52,065 nucleotides of DNA from Flavobacteriales bacterium (lineage in GTDB: Bacteria; Bacteroidota; Bacteroidia; Flavobacteriales_F; PHOS-HE28), in NCBI GenBank assembly GCA_016715895.1, contig JADJXH010000005.1, positions 1 through 52,065 on the forward strand. The letters run 5' to 3'. The position numbers were made by a program, and so were the translations under genes. This document shows, one piece after another, positions 28,152 through 35,422 of this stretch. How positions within the stretch are numbered: the stretch's first letter is position 1; every line of letters starts with the position of its first letter. Below the pieces are notes generated by a model. The model worked only from the letters and a program-made list of their open reading frames with translations, made no database searches and had not been told where the DNA came from.

Positions 28152-28659
28152 AGCATGGGCGGCGGTCATTATGTTCGTCGCATTGATCTCCCTGCCGGGC
28201 TGGTCGGCACTGTACATCGCCCGCAAGCGGAACGATCCTACGGCCTACGCGGCGATGGAAGCGACCATCCGGGGGCTATCGGAACAGGTAGCCTCGATGC
28301 ACGCCGAAATTAGCAGATTGCAAACAAAGGTGGCTGACCTGACGCTGGGCGTCAGTATCCTGTCGTCGCAACTCATGGGCCTCGGCCACAAGCCGGAATA
28401 CCCCGTGGCGACGACGGACGGCGCAAGCGACACGCCGACAGTTGACCCCAAAGAGTTGTACACGCGGCTATCGAAGGAATTCGACAGCAATGAACTGGAT
28501 GACCTTGCCTTCCGGCTGGGCGTCAATGCCGACGACCTGGGTGAGGCGACCGCAAGCGGCAAGGCGCGGGCACTGATAGCCTACGCCAAACGGCATGGGG
28601 AATTCGACAAACTGGTGGCCGCCATGTATCAGGTCAGGCCACCGAGGGGAAAATTTTGA
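28135..28659 (+). CDS. TM/coiled-coil protein with EAD1-like death-type domain
   Basis: 174 residues. Order: one transmembrane segment (about 8-29, AVIMFVALISLPGWSALYIA), a coiled coil (about 38-80, EATIRGLSEQVASMHAEISR), a linker, then residues about 105-168. The last part reads ELYTRLSKEFDSNELDDLAF and RLGVNADDLG, then GKARALIAYAKRHGEFDKLV and ends near MYQVRP. That is the six-helix effector-associated domain 1 (EAD1) pattern: L...F...EL..L.F.LGV....L.G..K..KA..L..Y..R.G....L. EADs connect sensors to effectors in bacterial conflict systems. It overlaps both neighbours. Could be a lysis regulator or a decoy; both are inference. Confidence 0.6.
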   Translation: MTVDYEAWAAVIMFVALISLPGWSALYIARKRNDPTAYAAMEATIRGLSEQVASMHAEISRLQTKVADLTLGVSILSSQLMGLGHKPEYPVATTDGASDTPTVDPKELYTRLSKEFDSNELDDLAFRLGVNADDLGEATASGKARALIAYAKRHGEFDKLVAAMYQVRPPRGKF

Positions 28660-29282
28660 GCATACTGGTAAATGGCGACTTTAGCGACGGCTTCACCGGC
28701 TGGAAGTTCCACGCGCCGAAGGGGAGCAGCTTCGACATTGAGCATGGCATGGCGCGGCTGACGGTGGCAAGTCGCAGTGACAACATCCAGCTATATCAGG
28801 CGGGCCTAACGCTGGAGCCGGAGACGCGCTACCTGCTGACGTTCACGGCGTCATCGGAAGGGCCGCACACGCTGGCCGTTCACGTGCATCGCAACAAAGC
28901 GCCTCATGGCTCCTACGGTCTGCAAAACTACATCGCGGACGTGGACAGGGAGGCCAAGTCATTCGCCACCTACTTCACCACGCCGAAAGGGGTGCTGGAC
29001 GACGGGCGGCTGCGCATTTGGCTGGCCCCTTACGCTGATAAGGGGTCGGTCTATCGCATCGGCCACGTGTCACTGGTCAAGGCCGTCGAGGAGCCGCTAC
29101 CGGAACCGGAGCAACAGCCACGGCGGGTTATCCACGTCATCGCCCGCACTATTATGTCGGGTGACACGCTCGAAGTCCGCTATGTGCCGCCGGACAAAAT
29201 CAAGGTTGACGAGCGCGGCGATATTGACTGGGACGCCACGCCGTGGCGGATGGTGGCCGTTTATGCGCCCGACACGGATTAG
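28656..29282 (+). CDS. Carbohydrate-binding-module protein
   Basis: 208 residues from a TTG at 28656 that overlaps the previous stop. The first half, SILVNGDFSDGFTGWKFHAP with ETRYLLTFTASSEGPHTLAV, is a jelly-roll CBM4/9-like fold (LVNGDFSxGxxGW is the diagnostic start). The second half is a Pro/Glu linker (EEPLPEPEQQPRR) and a small basic beta domain. No catalytic residues seen. A surface-glycan binder, or binding part of a lysis protein. Confidence 0.55.
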   Translation: MSILVNGDFSDGFTGWKFHAPKGSSFDIEHGMARLTVASRSDNIQLYQAGLTLEPETRYLLTFTASSEGPHTLAVHVHRNKAPHGSYGLQNYIADVDREAKSFATYFTTPKGVLDDGRLRIWLAPYADKGSVYRIGHVSLVKAVEEPLPEPEQQPRRVIHVIARTIMSGDTLEVRYVPPDKIKVDERGDIDWDATPWRMVAVYAPDTD

Positions 29283-29301
29283 TGATGACGAGGGCGCGAC
29301 G

Positions 29302-29928
29302 ATGACCGCGCTCCATGACGCGGGCGTGCGACCGGCCTATATCGCCGCCTACACAGGCCGGACGGCCAACGGCGTGACCGGCTGGCTGAAACGCAACGGC
29401 GGCTATACGACGCGCCGGATGACGCCTGATGAGTGCGCCGAGATAGAACGGCTGTACTACGACGGCATGAGCATCGAGCAGGTGGCCGAGGCCGTCGGGC
29501 GGTCTCATGGCGGCGTGCGATACTACCTGAAGCAGCGCGACCTGTTCCGGCCCGAACGCACCCACGTCACACCTGCTATGAGTGACAAGATGCGCACGTG
29601 GTACGAGCGGGGTGTGCCGGTCGCCTCCATTGCCGCGCGGCTGGGAGTGGGCGAAGGCACGATCTACAACCACGTGCCCGCTTCGAGACGGCGGCAGATG
29701 ACCGACGAGCAGGTGGCCGCGATTGTCGCGTCCTACCAGCGCGGTGATTATGTCAGTGACATTGCACGGGCCACGGGCTGGTCGGAGCGTGCAATCAGAG
29801 ACAGCTTGAAATCCGCAGGCGTGTATACGCCGGGCCGGTCGCCCCAACGAAAGGGGGCGGGCTGGCATCATCATGAAGACCGTATTTTTAGCCGCCATGC
29901 GGCAAGGAGAAATAAAGATGAGTATTGA
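29302..29928 (+). CDS. Four-HTH DNA-binding protein
   Basis: 208 residues, almost entirely four successive homeodomain-like helix-turn-helices: about 1-31 (AGVRPAYIAAYTGRTANGV), 42-75 (DGMSIEQVAEAVGRSHGGVR), 92-120 (RGVPVASIAARLGVGEGTIY), 134-168 (RGDYVSDIARATGWSERAIR). Each has the resolvase/sigma-4-like pattern G.....IA..LG....T(I/V). No nuclease or ligand domain. A basic tail ends at 29928, overlapping the holin start. It could be a late regulator or a terminase-like DNA-recognition factor. Start chosen at 29302; there is no strong ribosome site. Confidence 0.55.
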   Translation: MTALHDAGVRPAYIAAYTGRTANGVTGWLKRNGGYTTRRMTPDECAEIERLYYDGMSIEQVAEAVGRSHGGVRYYLKQRDLFRPERTHVTPAMSDKMRTWYERGVPVASIAARLGVGEGTIYNHVPASRRRQMTDEQVAAIVASYQRGDYVSDIARATGWSERAIRDSLKSAGVYTPGRSPQRKGAGWHHHEDRIFSRHAARRNKDEY

Positions 29929-30220
29929 GACTGTAACCCCGGCTGTCATTGCGGCGGCCATCCTGTCGATTGTCCTGGAGTGGTTGCCCGGCGTGGCCGG
30001 ATGGTTCGAGGCTCTGTCGTCGGCCAAGAAGACCACGATTAACGCCGCGCTCGTCGCTCTCATCAGCGGCGGGCTGGTGCTGGGCAATTGCTACCTTTGG
30101 GGCAACACGTGCCCGGCGAATCCGTGGGGCACGCTGGGCGAGATTCTGGTCGTGCTTCTGCTGGCCTCGGCGGGCAATCAGGCAGTCCATTCCATGACGC
30201 GGCGCGACATCTTCGCCTGA
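29918..30220 (+). CDS. Holin-like protein
   Basis: 100 residues from MSIETVTPAVIAAAILSIVL, behind AAGGAGAAATAAAG. Two or three hydrophobic segments: 8-27, 44-62 (NAALVALISGGLVLGNCYLW) and 76-90 (LGEILVVLLLASAGNQAVHS). Matches small phage holins of the (LEW.PG...W) N-terminal type. It overlaps the HTH gene by 11 bases. It would permeabilise the host membrane at lysis. Confidence 0.6.
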   Translation: MSIETVTPAVIAAAILSIVLEWLPGVAGWFEALSSAKKTTINAALVALISGGLVLGNCYLWGNTCPANPWGTLGEILVVLLLASAGNQAVHSMTRRDIFA

Positions 30221-30222
30221 CC

Positions 30223-30483
30223 ATGATGCAGCACGACCAGCCGACAGAGCTTAGGGACTATCTGACCGAGGCCGAGGCCGTGGTAACGGAGTGGTACAGC
30301 CGCGCCGGTGTCACGCCTTCCCATGACGCCAACCTTGAGCTTCTGGCGACGCTGGCCGTGCTGCAAACGGTCATGAGCAGTGAGCGAACGTTTTACGAAC
30401 TGACGGCGGCGGTCAAGATTTACCTGACCGCCGCCTTTCAGATGGGGCGTGCCTGTGGCAACTGTTCTGGCGATTGTCAGTGA
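30223..30483 (+). CDS. Hypothetical helical protein (86 aa)
   Basis: MMQHDQPTELRDYLTEAEAV, then helical, ending GRACGNCSGDCQ with four cysteines. Two bases after the holin stop. Either ATG (30223 or 30226) could start. No family recognised. The next reading frame starts inside it. Confidence 0.5.
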   Translation: MMQHDQPTELRDYLTEAEAVVTEWYSRAGVTPSHDANLELLATLAVLQTVMSSERTFYELTAAVKIYLTAAFQMGRACGNCSGDCQ

Positions 30484-30628
30484 CCTGCATTGCAATTCGA
30501 CCGTAGCCTTGTGCCCGCCGGTCATTAATCTTGGCACAGGCGAAAACGGCGTGTCTTGCGCAGTCGGTCGCACAACTGCCCGCAATTGTCACAAAGATAG
30601 AACCCGGTTATTAAGCACAACTGCGTGA
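30455..30628 (+). pseudogene. Truncated calcineurin-like phosphoesterase, N-terminus only
   Basis: A GTG at 30455 gives VATVLAIVSDLHCNSTVALC, then PPVINL. V-S-D-L-H-C-N-S is metal motif I (DxH) of calcineurin-like metallophosphoesterases, which in phages are usually 200-400 residues. After about 26 residues the sequence stops looking like the family and ends at 30626-30628. The loss point (about 30530) coincides with the stop codon of the leftward gene on the other strand, so the gene was cut by recombination at the late/early module border. Confidence 0.5.
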
Positions 30629-30635
30629 AGGCCAT
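30525..30635 (-). CDS. Tiny Cys-rich protein (36 aa)
   Basis: MAFTQLCLITGFYLCDNCGQ, then LCDRLRKTRRFRLCQD. A CxxCxxxC cluster and a final C suggest a small zinc-ribbon. The ATG is 4 bases after the stop of the upstream leftward gene, so translation is probably coupled. It is antisense to the truncated phosphoesterase. Too short for standard gene callers. Confidence 0.5.
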   Translation of the reverse strand: MAFTQLCLITGFYLCDNCGQLCDRLRKTRRFRLCQD

Positions 30636-30638
30636 AAT

Positions 30639-30815
30639 CTATTTTGGTCGCCAGCGAGCGGCGGCGTGTGCCCAATCGACCGGCGGAGGAGGGGGAAGCT
30701 CTCTGTCCTCGCGCTCCATCCATTCGTCGCTGGCATCGAACGGAAAAGATGCGCCCGATTCAAGGCCGCGCTCAGGCTGCGGGTCGGTCGGATTGTCAAT
30801 GTATTTGTATGTCAT
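30639..30815 (-). CDS. Hypothetical acidic protein (58 aa)
   Basis: MTYKYIDNPTDPQPERGLES, with a PPPPP run near the C-terminus (REDRELPPPPPVDWAHAAAR). Second ATG chosen because AAAGAGGA lies 8 bases before it and only 2 before the first. Function unknown. Confidence 0.5.
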   Translation of the reverse strand: MTYKYIDNPTDPQPERGLESGASFPFDASDEWMEREDRELPPPPPVDWAHAAARWRPK

Positions 30816-30817
30816 GA

Positions 30818-31078
30818 TCATTCCTCTTTATCTAGGCCAAACGCTCGGTCGATAGCCGCGTCAATTTCGGGGTGTTCGCGGACATATCTATAGGCATCCC
30901 CCGCCATTATGTCGGCCAGTTGCGCCCGGAGCGCGTCCGCCACGGCCTCGGCATCAAACGCCCGTCGCTGGTACAGGTCAACGACGGCCAGCGCGGATTC
31001 GAGTTCTGCCTCGGCTGCTGCTGCTCGTTCCATCCAGTCCATCGTTTCGGCGCTGGTTGTTGTTGTGTGTTTCGTCAT
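30818..31078 (-). CDS. Hypothetical helical protein (86 aa)
   Basis: MTKHTTTTSAETMDWMERAA, then an Ala-rich helical body (AAEAELESALAVVDLYQRRA). It likely forms a coiled coil. The start overlaps the previous gene's stop (ATGA). Part of the leftward early operon. No family recognised. Confidence 0.55.
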   Translation of the reverse strand: MTKHTTTTSAETMDWMERAAAAEAELESALAVVDLYQRRAFDAEAVADALRAQLADIMAGDAYRYVREHPEIDAAIDRAFGLDKEE

Positions 31079-31275
31079 GGTTGTTTCTCCATTTCAACTA
31101 CTGCCGGTTTCGGCCGCATGTGGATCACAATGCGCCACCGGCTGATTTCTACTCGCTCGAATTCCAGTTCGTGCCGCTCGCCGTGTTGGGCGGCGAATTG
31201 CATCGCTAGATGAACGAGCCGGGCGGCGTGTTGGTTGATTAGGGCGTCGAGGGCGGTCAGGCCGTCGTCCATCAT
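31075..31275 (-). CDS. Hypothetical protein (66 aa)
   Basis: Start MMDDGLTALDALINQHAARL at 31275, four bases overlapping the stop of 31272-32099; the longer upstream extension lies in the preceding gene and has no ribosome site. Helix followed by a beta hairpin (HELEFERVEISRWRIVIHMR). Unknown role. Confidence 0.5.
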   Translation of the reverse strand: MMDDGLTALDALINQHAARLVHLAMQFAAQHGERHELEFERVEISRWRIVIHMRPKPAVVEMEKQP

Positions 31276-32099
31276 CCGCACCCATTCCTCGACTTCACCC
31301 GCCTGTACCCATCGATAGCGGCGCGGTGAGCCGCGTCGTCCTTGCACATGTCGCACACCTCCCCTTTTGCCAGTTCGACGGGCACGACAATGCTGCACCG
31401 GGGACAGCGAAACCGCGCCGCTTCACGGGTGCACGAGCGACAAATGCCATGTTCGTTTAGAACCATCTTGCGCCCGCACATCGAGCATGGGCGCGGGACG
31501 TTGTGCCCCCTCTGCTCCAGCCCAAGGTCGGCAAAACGTCGCCACAGGGTGACGCGCCCTATGCCCACTTCGGTGGCCAGCGCGGTGATACCCTCGCCGT
31601 CCATGTACCGGGCGTGGAGCTTAAGTACCACGTCATCGGGCGCGAGGCGTGCGCGTCGGAGAGGCTCGCGTACATCCGCCTTGAGCGGACGTTCCTCGTT
31701 ATGGGTACGATGCCACTGGTAGCAGGAATTGCATCGACCATGTCGCAGTTCCTGAACCACACGCCCGCAGTTGGAGCAGGTGCGCTTGGCCGGAGGCGTT
31801 GTTTTCAGGGGCAGCCCCAAGCCCCTGAACCAGTCGTGGACGGTCACTGGTTTCACCCCCGCTTCCTCGGCAAGGGTCGCCACCGGTTCGCCCGCCAGAT
31901 AACGGTCGTGGAACGCGCGGATGTCGTTGTCGCTGCTTGCTCGTGCGCTGGTTCCGTACCACGGCGGGCGACCGAGAACGGACGCGCCGCTACCGAGGAA
32001 CGGGTCAACAAAGTTTGGCGTGTCACCGAGCCACTTCCAGACCTCGCGCATGATTTTGCTCTTGCCGCCGAACCACGGATAGGGTGCTTTCAAGGTCAT
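31272..32099 (-). CDS. Dam N-terminal fragment fused to HTH and zinc-ribbon repeats
   Basis: 275 residues. Residues 1-46 (MTLKAPYPWFGGKSKIMREV ... VDPFLGSGASVLGRP) are the start of a D12-class adenine methyltransferase: the FxGGK loop and motif I DPFxGSGA. The catalytic DPPY motif and everything else are missing. Instead there are two HTHs (about 58-92 and 151-190) alternating with three CxxC...CxxC zinc ribbons (about 106-126, 208-227, 233-254). It cannot be an active methylase. The fused part resembles HTH-Zn DNA-binding arms of phage-borne mobile nucleases but no nuclease motif is seen. Confidence 0.6.
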   Translation of the reverse strand: MTLKAPYPWFGGKSKIMREVWKWLGDTPNFVDPFLGSGASVLGRPPWYGTSARASSDNDIRAFHDRYLAGEPVATLAEEAGVKPVTVHDWFRGLGLPLKTTPPAKRTCSNCGRVVQELRHGRCNSCYQWHRTHNEERPLKADVREPLRRARLAPDDVVLKLHARYMDGEGITALATEVGIGRVTLWRRFADLGLEQRGHNVPRPCSMCGRKMVLNEHGICRSCTREAARFRCPRCSIVVPVELAKGEVCDMCKDDAAHRAAIDGYRRVKSRNGCG

Positions 32100-32263
32100 A
32101 TCTTCACCAGTTCGTTTGCGTCCACCTGGTACGCGCGGCCCTCGCCGGGTTCATCTTCGACCAGCACGGTTACGAATTTGTTTGTGCCTATCGGCGCGGT
32201 AATGACTTTGGCGAGACGCCCGTCAGGGAGGCGGACGCGGTCGTTGACGGTTAGGTTAGTCAT
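32096..32263 (-). CDS. Small beta-barrel hypothetical protein (55 aa)
   Basis: MTNLTVNDRVRLPDGRLAKV, then FVTVLVEDEPGEGRAYQVDA. ATG at 32263 is 6 bases after GAGGA and preferred to 32302. VNDRVRLPDGR followed by valine-rich strands suggests a KOW/SH3-like barrel. Stop overlaps the next start. Confidence 0.5.
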   Translation of the reverse strand: MTNLTVNDRVRLPDGRLAKVITAPIGTNKFVTVLVEDEPGEGRAYQVDANELVKI

Positions 32264-32308
32264 GGGTGTCCTCGTCAGGGGGCATTTCGGATGCGTGTCC
32301 ATGGGTTG

Positions 32309-32947
32309 TCACTTTGTCCCTCGTGTTTTGTGTTGCGCCATAAACTCAGCAAACAGGGCCTGAACTTCGGCAGACGTGTAAGTTTTTTCGCTAACCGGTG
32401 GGTTCTTTGGCGCGGCCACTACTCGCACGGTAAATCGGTACCTGGACGGATTAACGATTTCAAAACGCCAACCGGCACGCTCTGCCGCTGACGGTCGGGC
32501 CGTGTAATGACGAAATAGCCAGGACAACGCCTCTGGCGTTACGCCTAAAATGTGTCCCCACATCTCCAGGTTGCCCATACATACCTCGTCTCCGACGGCG
32601 GGGCGCGTATGCTCCAGCGCGGCCAGTACGGTTTTGGTAATGGCGAGTTTTCCTGTCGAAGTGCGAACTAAACCGGTCGAATTGTTTTCTTTGGGCGTGT
32701 CGTCGGAAAAGTCCAACATCGGCGGCGGGGCAGGCTTTTTCTCTCTTTGAGGTGTAAGGTCGCGCGATATATTGATCGCCTTGATACCGTTGCCCCAATG
32801 CGTTAGCCATTCCCGCTTTCCAATAATTTTGCGCAATTCCGGTATCTCGGAGTAAGCGTATTGCTTCGCCTCATTGCGACTCATGCCGGCTTCGAGGGCC
32901 TGCTCATACTTTGCCAATCCATCGTTTATTAAATCCATCTCTGTCAT
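32309..32947 (-). CDS. Hypothetical early protein (212 aa)
   Basis: MTEMDLINDGLAKYEQALEA, helical at first (GMSRNEAKQYAYSEIPELRK), then a Pro-rich linker, a winged-helix-like middle (TVLAALEHTRPAVGDEVCMG) and a basic beta end. AGG is 6 bases before the ATG. Codons are less GC-rich than those of its neighbours. No family assigned. Confidence 0.5.
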   Translation of the reverse strand: MTEMDLINDGLAKYEQALEAGMSRNEAKQYAYSEIPELRKIIGKREWLTHWGNGIKAINISRDLTPQREKKPAPPPMLDFSDDTPKENNSTGLVRTSTGKLAITKTVLAALEHTRPAVGDEVCMGNLEMWGHILGVTPEALSWLFRHYTARPSAAERAGWRFEIVNPSRYRFTVRVVAAPKNPPVSEKTYTSAEVQALFAEFMAQHKTRGTK

Positions 32948-33008
32948 TTTGTTCCTCATAATGTGCCCCGCCTCGCCGCGTGAGCGCGGACGGGATAAGT
33001 CAGGTCGG

Positions 33009-33416
33009 TCAGTCAAAATCAGCCACCCGCTCCAACAGCCACGCCGTGCGACCGTCCGGGTGACTGTCGGCTACTTCGCGCAGTCGTTTAACGTCAGCCG
33101 CGTCTACCCAGAACGAGAACCGCCGTTTGCCGACAGGCGGCGGTCGCCGGTCGCACTGCTTGTATTGTGTGTGCACGCGCCCGCACTCCTCGCAAGGCAC
33201 GACCGGCACGGCTCGCGGCGGCAGTCCCAACATGCGCCGGTGCTTTGGGTCGCGCGGGTCGCGCCCGTCCACGGCAATGGCCCGCAAGGTGCTATGGCTG
33301 ATACCGCTAAATTCGCGCTGTAAGGCGATTTGTCGCCATGACAGGCCGGATGTATCGTGTAGTTCATTTAGGCGCGTCCTGAGGCCGTACAGTGCGTGTA
33401 CAGTGGCGTCTGTCAA
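33009..33416 (-). CDS. HTH/zinc DNA-binding protein (135 aa), TTG start
   Basis: TTG at 33416 is 7 bases after GAGGAGG and opens TDATVHALYGLRTRLNELHD. Then SWRQIALQREFSGISHSTLR (HTH, about 25-50), then a C-C zinc pair (PCEECGRVHTQYKQC), then a short charged helix. Likely a phage regulator. The longer start at 33464 has no ribosome site. Confidence 0.5.
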   Translation of the reverse strand: MTDATVHALYGLRTRLNELHDTSGLSWRQIALQREFSGISHSTLRAIAVDGRDPRDPKHRRMLGLPPRAVPVVPCEECGRVHTQYKQCDRRPPPVGKRRFSFWVDAADVKRLREVADSHPDGRTAWLLERVADFD

Positions 33417-33420
33417 GTGT

Positions 33421-33645
33421 TCACCCTCCTCGCGCCGGGTCGCGGCGCAAATGCGTCCGGTCAATCGGCGGCGGTACGTCGCCGGGCGGCTCTCCGGGGG
33501 TTTCCTCGAAGGCGATGATGGTATAGCCGTCGCGCCGGGTGACGGTGATGTTGGGGGTAACGCGCTGGGGTGAGCTGTCAGCTCTCAGCATGACGTTGAC
33601 GGCGTAGGCCAACAGACGGATGGCTTCGGTTAGTTGATGGTTCAT
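33421..33645 (-). CDS. Hypothetical protein (74 aa)
   Basis: MNHQLTEAIRLLAYAVNVML, then a beta hairpin (NITVTRRDGYTIIAFEETPG) and Pro-rich tail. The ATG follows GGGGGG and overlaps the previous stop. Unknown role. Confidence 0.5.
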   Translation of the reverse strand: MNHQLTEAIRLLAYAVNVMLRADSSPQRVTPNITVTRRDGYTIIAFEETPGEPPGDVPPPIDRTHLRRDPARGG

Positions 33646-34292
33646 TCCACCCCCCTGCCCCGCCATGCGTCGGTGGGATTTATTACAGACGCGGGCGGGC
33701 GGGCGGCGGGCGGCGTGGTATTTTCGACGATGGAGCGGTGGAAGTCACGCCATGCGTCGGTCATTCGGTGTTCGTCGTCAATCAGCCCGATGCGTCTCAT
33801 TTCGGCCATTGTGGAAGCCCACTCAATATACAGGTCGCGCGGCATGGCGTCCGCATCTCGCGCGGCGTCACGGGTCAGCGGGCGACCGTTGCGGGCCAGT
33901 TCGTAGAGCCGCATCCACTGCTCGCGGCTCATCTGGAAGTTGCCGCGCCGGATGACGTTGCCCACGGCGCGGTCATGGATGACGGGGCGGACGGCCTGCT
34001 CTGTGCCTGTAATTGTCGTTTCGCGTTCGATGACCGATAGCGTGTCCAGTACCTGAAGCCGCCATATCAGCGCGGCCAGAAACGCGGCCGCGCCCAACAG
34101 GGCGGCGATCCAGAGCCAGCGTGCCTGTAGCGGGATCAGCATGACCACGGCGGCCGCGCCGACGGTGGCCGCTATTCCGCATAGCGTGGCCACCGTCAAC
34201 GGGCCGGGCGTGTCGCTCGACAGCGACGACGGCTGCCGGGAGTAGCTGACGCGACGGGCGGCGGGTGCGGTGTACTCGTACTGCTCCAACAT
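33642..34292 (-). CDS. Two-TM membrane protein (216 aa)
   Basis: N-terminal cytoplasmic-type 30 residues, TM1 about 33-53 (VATLCGIAATVGAAAVVMLI) and TM2 about 58-77 (WLWIAALLGAAAFLAALIW), then a soluble C-terminal half that looks like a winged helix (FQMSREQWMRLYELARNGRP; MAEMRRIGLIDDEHRMT). A membrane-tethered DNA-binding protein is possible. AGGAGG precedes the ATG. Confidence 0.55.
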   Translation of the reverse strand: MLEQYEYTAPAARRVSYSRQPSSLSSDTPGPLTVATLCGIAATVGAAAVVMLIPLQARWLWIAALLGAAAFLAALIWRLQVLDTLSVIERETTITGTEQAVRPVIHDRAVGNVIRRGNFQMSREQWMRLYELARNGRPLTRDAARDADAMPRDLYIEWASTMAEMRRIGLIDDEHRMTDAWRDFHRSIVENTTPPAARPPASVINPTDAWRGRGVE

Positions 34293-34310
34293 TGCCTCCT
34301 GTTCGAGCGG

Positions 34311-34442
34311 CTACCACTCGCCGTCGTGGTAGTCGGGGCCGTCGTTTTCAAGGAAGTCGATCAGCCCCCGCAGGCCGCGCCATATCAGGTACAAAATGCC
34401 GAGACCGACGGCGGCCCCGGCAATGAGCAGTAACAGTTCCAT
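34311..34442 (-). CDS. Small single-TM protein (43 aa)
   Basis: MELLLLIAGAAVGLGILYLI, then WRGLRGLIDFLENDGPDYHD and GEW. One N-terminal transmembrane helix and an acidic tail. Intact, codon use like its neighbours, in the operon between the two-TM protein and the pentapeptide protein. Too short for routine callers. Confidence 0.55.
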   Translation of the reverse strand: MELLLLIAGAAVGLGILYLIWRGLRGLIDFLENDGPDYHDGEW

Positions 34443-34450
34443 GATTTGCC

Positions 34451-35020
34451 TCATTTTTGTTCTTTACGTGCCACGGGCTGGGTGATAACTCTGGTCAGGT
34501 TGGCCCCGGTCAGATCAATATTGACCATGTCGGCCTCGCGCAGGGTTGCCCCACTCAGGTTAGCCTCGCTCAGGGTTGCCCCACTCAGGTTAGCCCATCT
34601 CAGGTCTGCCTCGCGCAGGTTGGCCCATCTCAGGTCGGCCCCGCGCAGGTAGGCCCCGCTCAGGTTGGCCCATCTCAGGTTGGCCCCGGTCAGGTTGGCC
34701 TCGCTCAGGTTGGCCCATCTCAGGTTGGCATCGAACAGGTTTACTTCGCTCAGGAAAGCCTTGCTTAGGTTTGCTTTGCTCAGGTTGGCCCCGCTCAGGT
34801 CGGCCCGGCTCAGGTCGGCCTCGCTCAGGTCTGCCCCGCGCAGGTAGGCCCTGCGCAGGTTTGCCCCGGAAAGGTCTGCCCCGGAAAGGTCTGCCCCGGA
34901 AAGGTCTGCCCCGGAAAGGTCAAGACCGCTCAAATCAATATATGGTTGCCATTCCTCCGGCAGCCGTCCCTCCGGTACTCCCAACTCAATCAGTTGTCTT
35001 CGCGTTTCGTTCCAGTTCAT
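34451..35020 (-). CDS. Pentapeptide repeat protein
   Basis: 189 residues from MNWNETRRQLIELGVPEGRL (ATG is 7 bases after GGAGG). From residue 32 to 185 nearly every five residues follow A(D/N)LSx, about 29 repeats, forming a right-handed quadrilateral beta helix of about seven coils. Such proteins (Qnr/MfpA type) can mimic DNA and bind gyrase, but many have no known role. At DNA level the repeats include four identical 15-base units (34861-34920), a sign of recent slippage. Confidence 0.85.
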   Translation of the reverse strand: MNWNETRRQLIELGVPEGRLPEEWQPYIDLSGLDLSGADLSGADLSGADLSGANLRRAYLRGADLSEADLSRADLSGANLSKANLSKAFLSEVNLFDANLRWANLSEANLTGANLRWANLSGAYLRGADLRWANLREADLRWANLSGATLSEANLSGATLREADMVNIDLTGANLTRVITQPVARKEQK

Positions 35021-35039
35021 TTCGTCTGCCTCCGGCTTT

Positions 35040-35078
35040 GCCGCCTGAGCCGTCGGGCGCAAATACGACTCAGGCGGC
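35040..35078 (-). promoter_or_regulatory. Hairpin directly before pentapeptide gene ribosome site
   Basis: GCCGCCTGAG (35040-35049) is the perfect complement of CTCAGGCGGC (35069-35078), with a 19-base loop. Read leftward it ends a few bases before the GGAGG of 35020. There is no T run, so it is more likely a transcript-end, processing or translation element than a terminator. Confidence 0.4.
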
Positions 35079-35202
35079 GGTCTCTTAACTACCGTTGCGT
35101 GGAACACATGCCAGACAGTCCGCGCCCTTTCCGGCTACGGGCAAGTCGCCCCATGCCGGTTTTCATCCGGTGGCTTTGACTGGCCGCCGGAGTGAATCAA
35201 CC

Positions 35203-35310
35203 TTATCGCTCGTCCTTTTCAGGAAAGAGCGCGTAATAAATCCGCTCGATGATGAACAGGAGGACGATGAAAGCGAGAATGCCGAGGAAGGATAAAAAGA
35301 TTGTGGTCAT
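35203..35310 (-). CDS. Small single-TM protein (35 aa)
   Basis: MTTIFLSFLGILAFIVLLFI then IERIYYALFPEKDER. One membrane helix and a charged tail, behind GGAG. The regions 35079-35202 and 35311-35422 around it hold nothing I can support. Intact; function unknown. Confidence 0.55.
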   Translation of the reverse strand: MTTIFLSFLGILAFIVLLFIIERIYYALFPEKDER

Positions 35311-35422
35311 TGTGTTGTCTCCTGAAGTCCCCCGCCGCCTGACCGTCTAGCTGGTCATGATTGCCGTGGCCGATGCTGTGCCGGTACAAGCCACGTCACG
35401 AGTCGGGCAGCGGGGTTAGCGC

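Noticed and set aside
34451..34921. CRISPR-like array of 15-30-base repeats
   Set aside because: Repeats are in phase with pentapeptide codons, unit is 15 bases, and there are no spacers.
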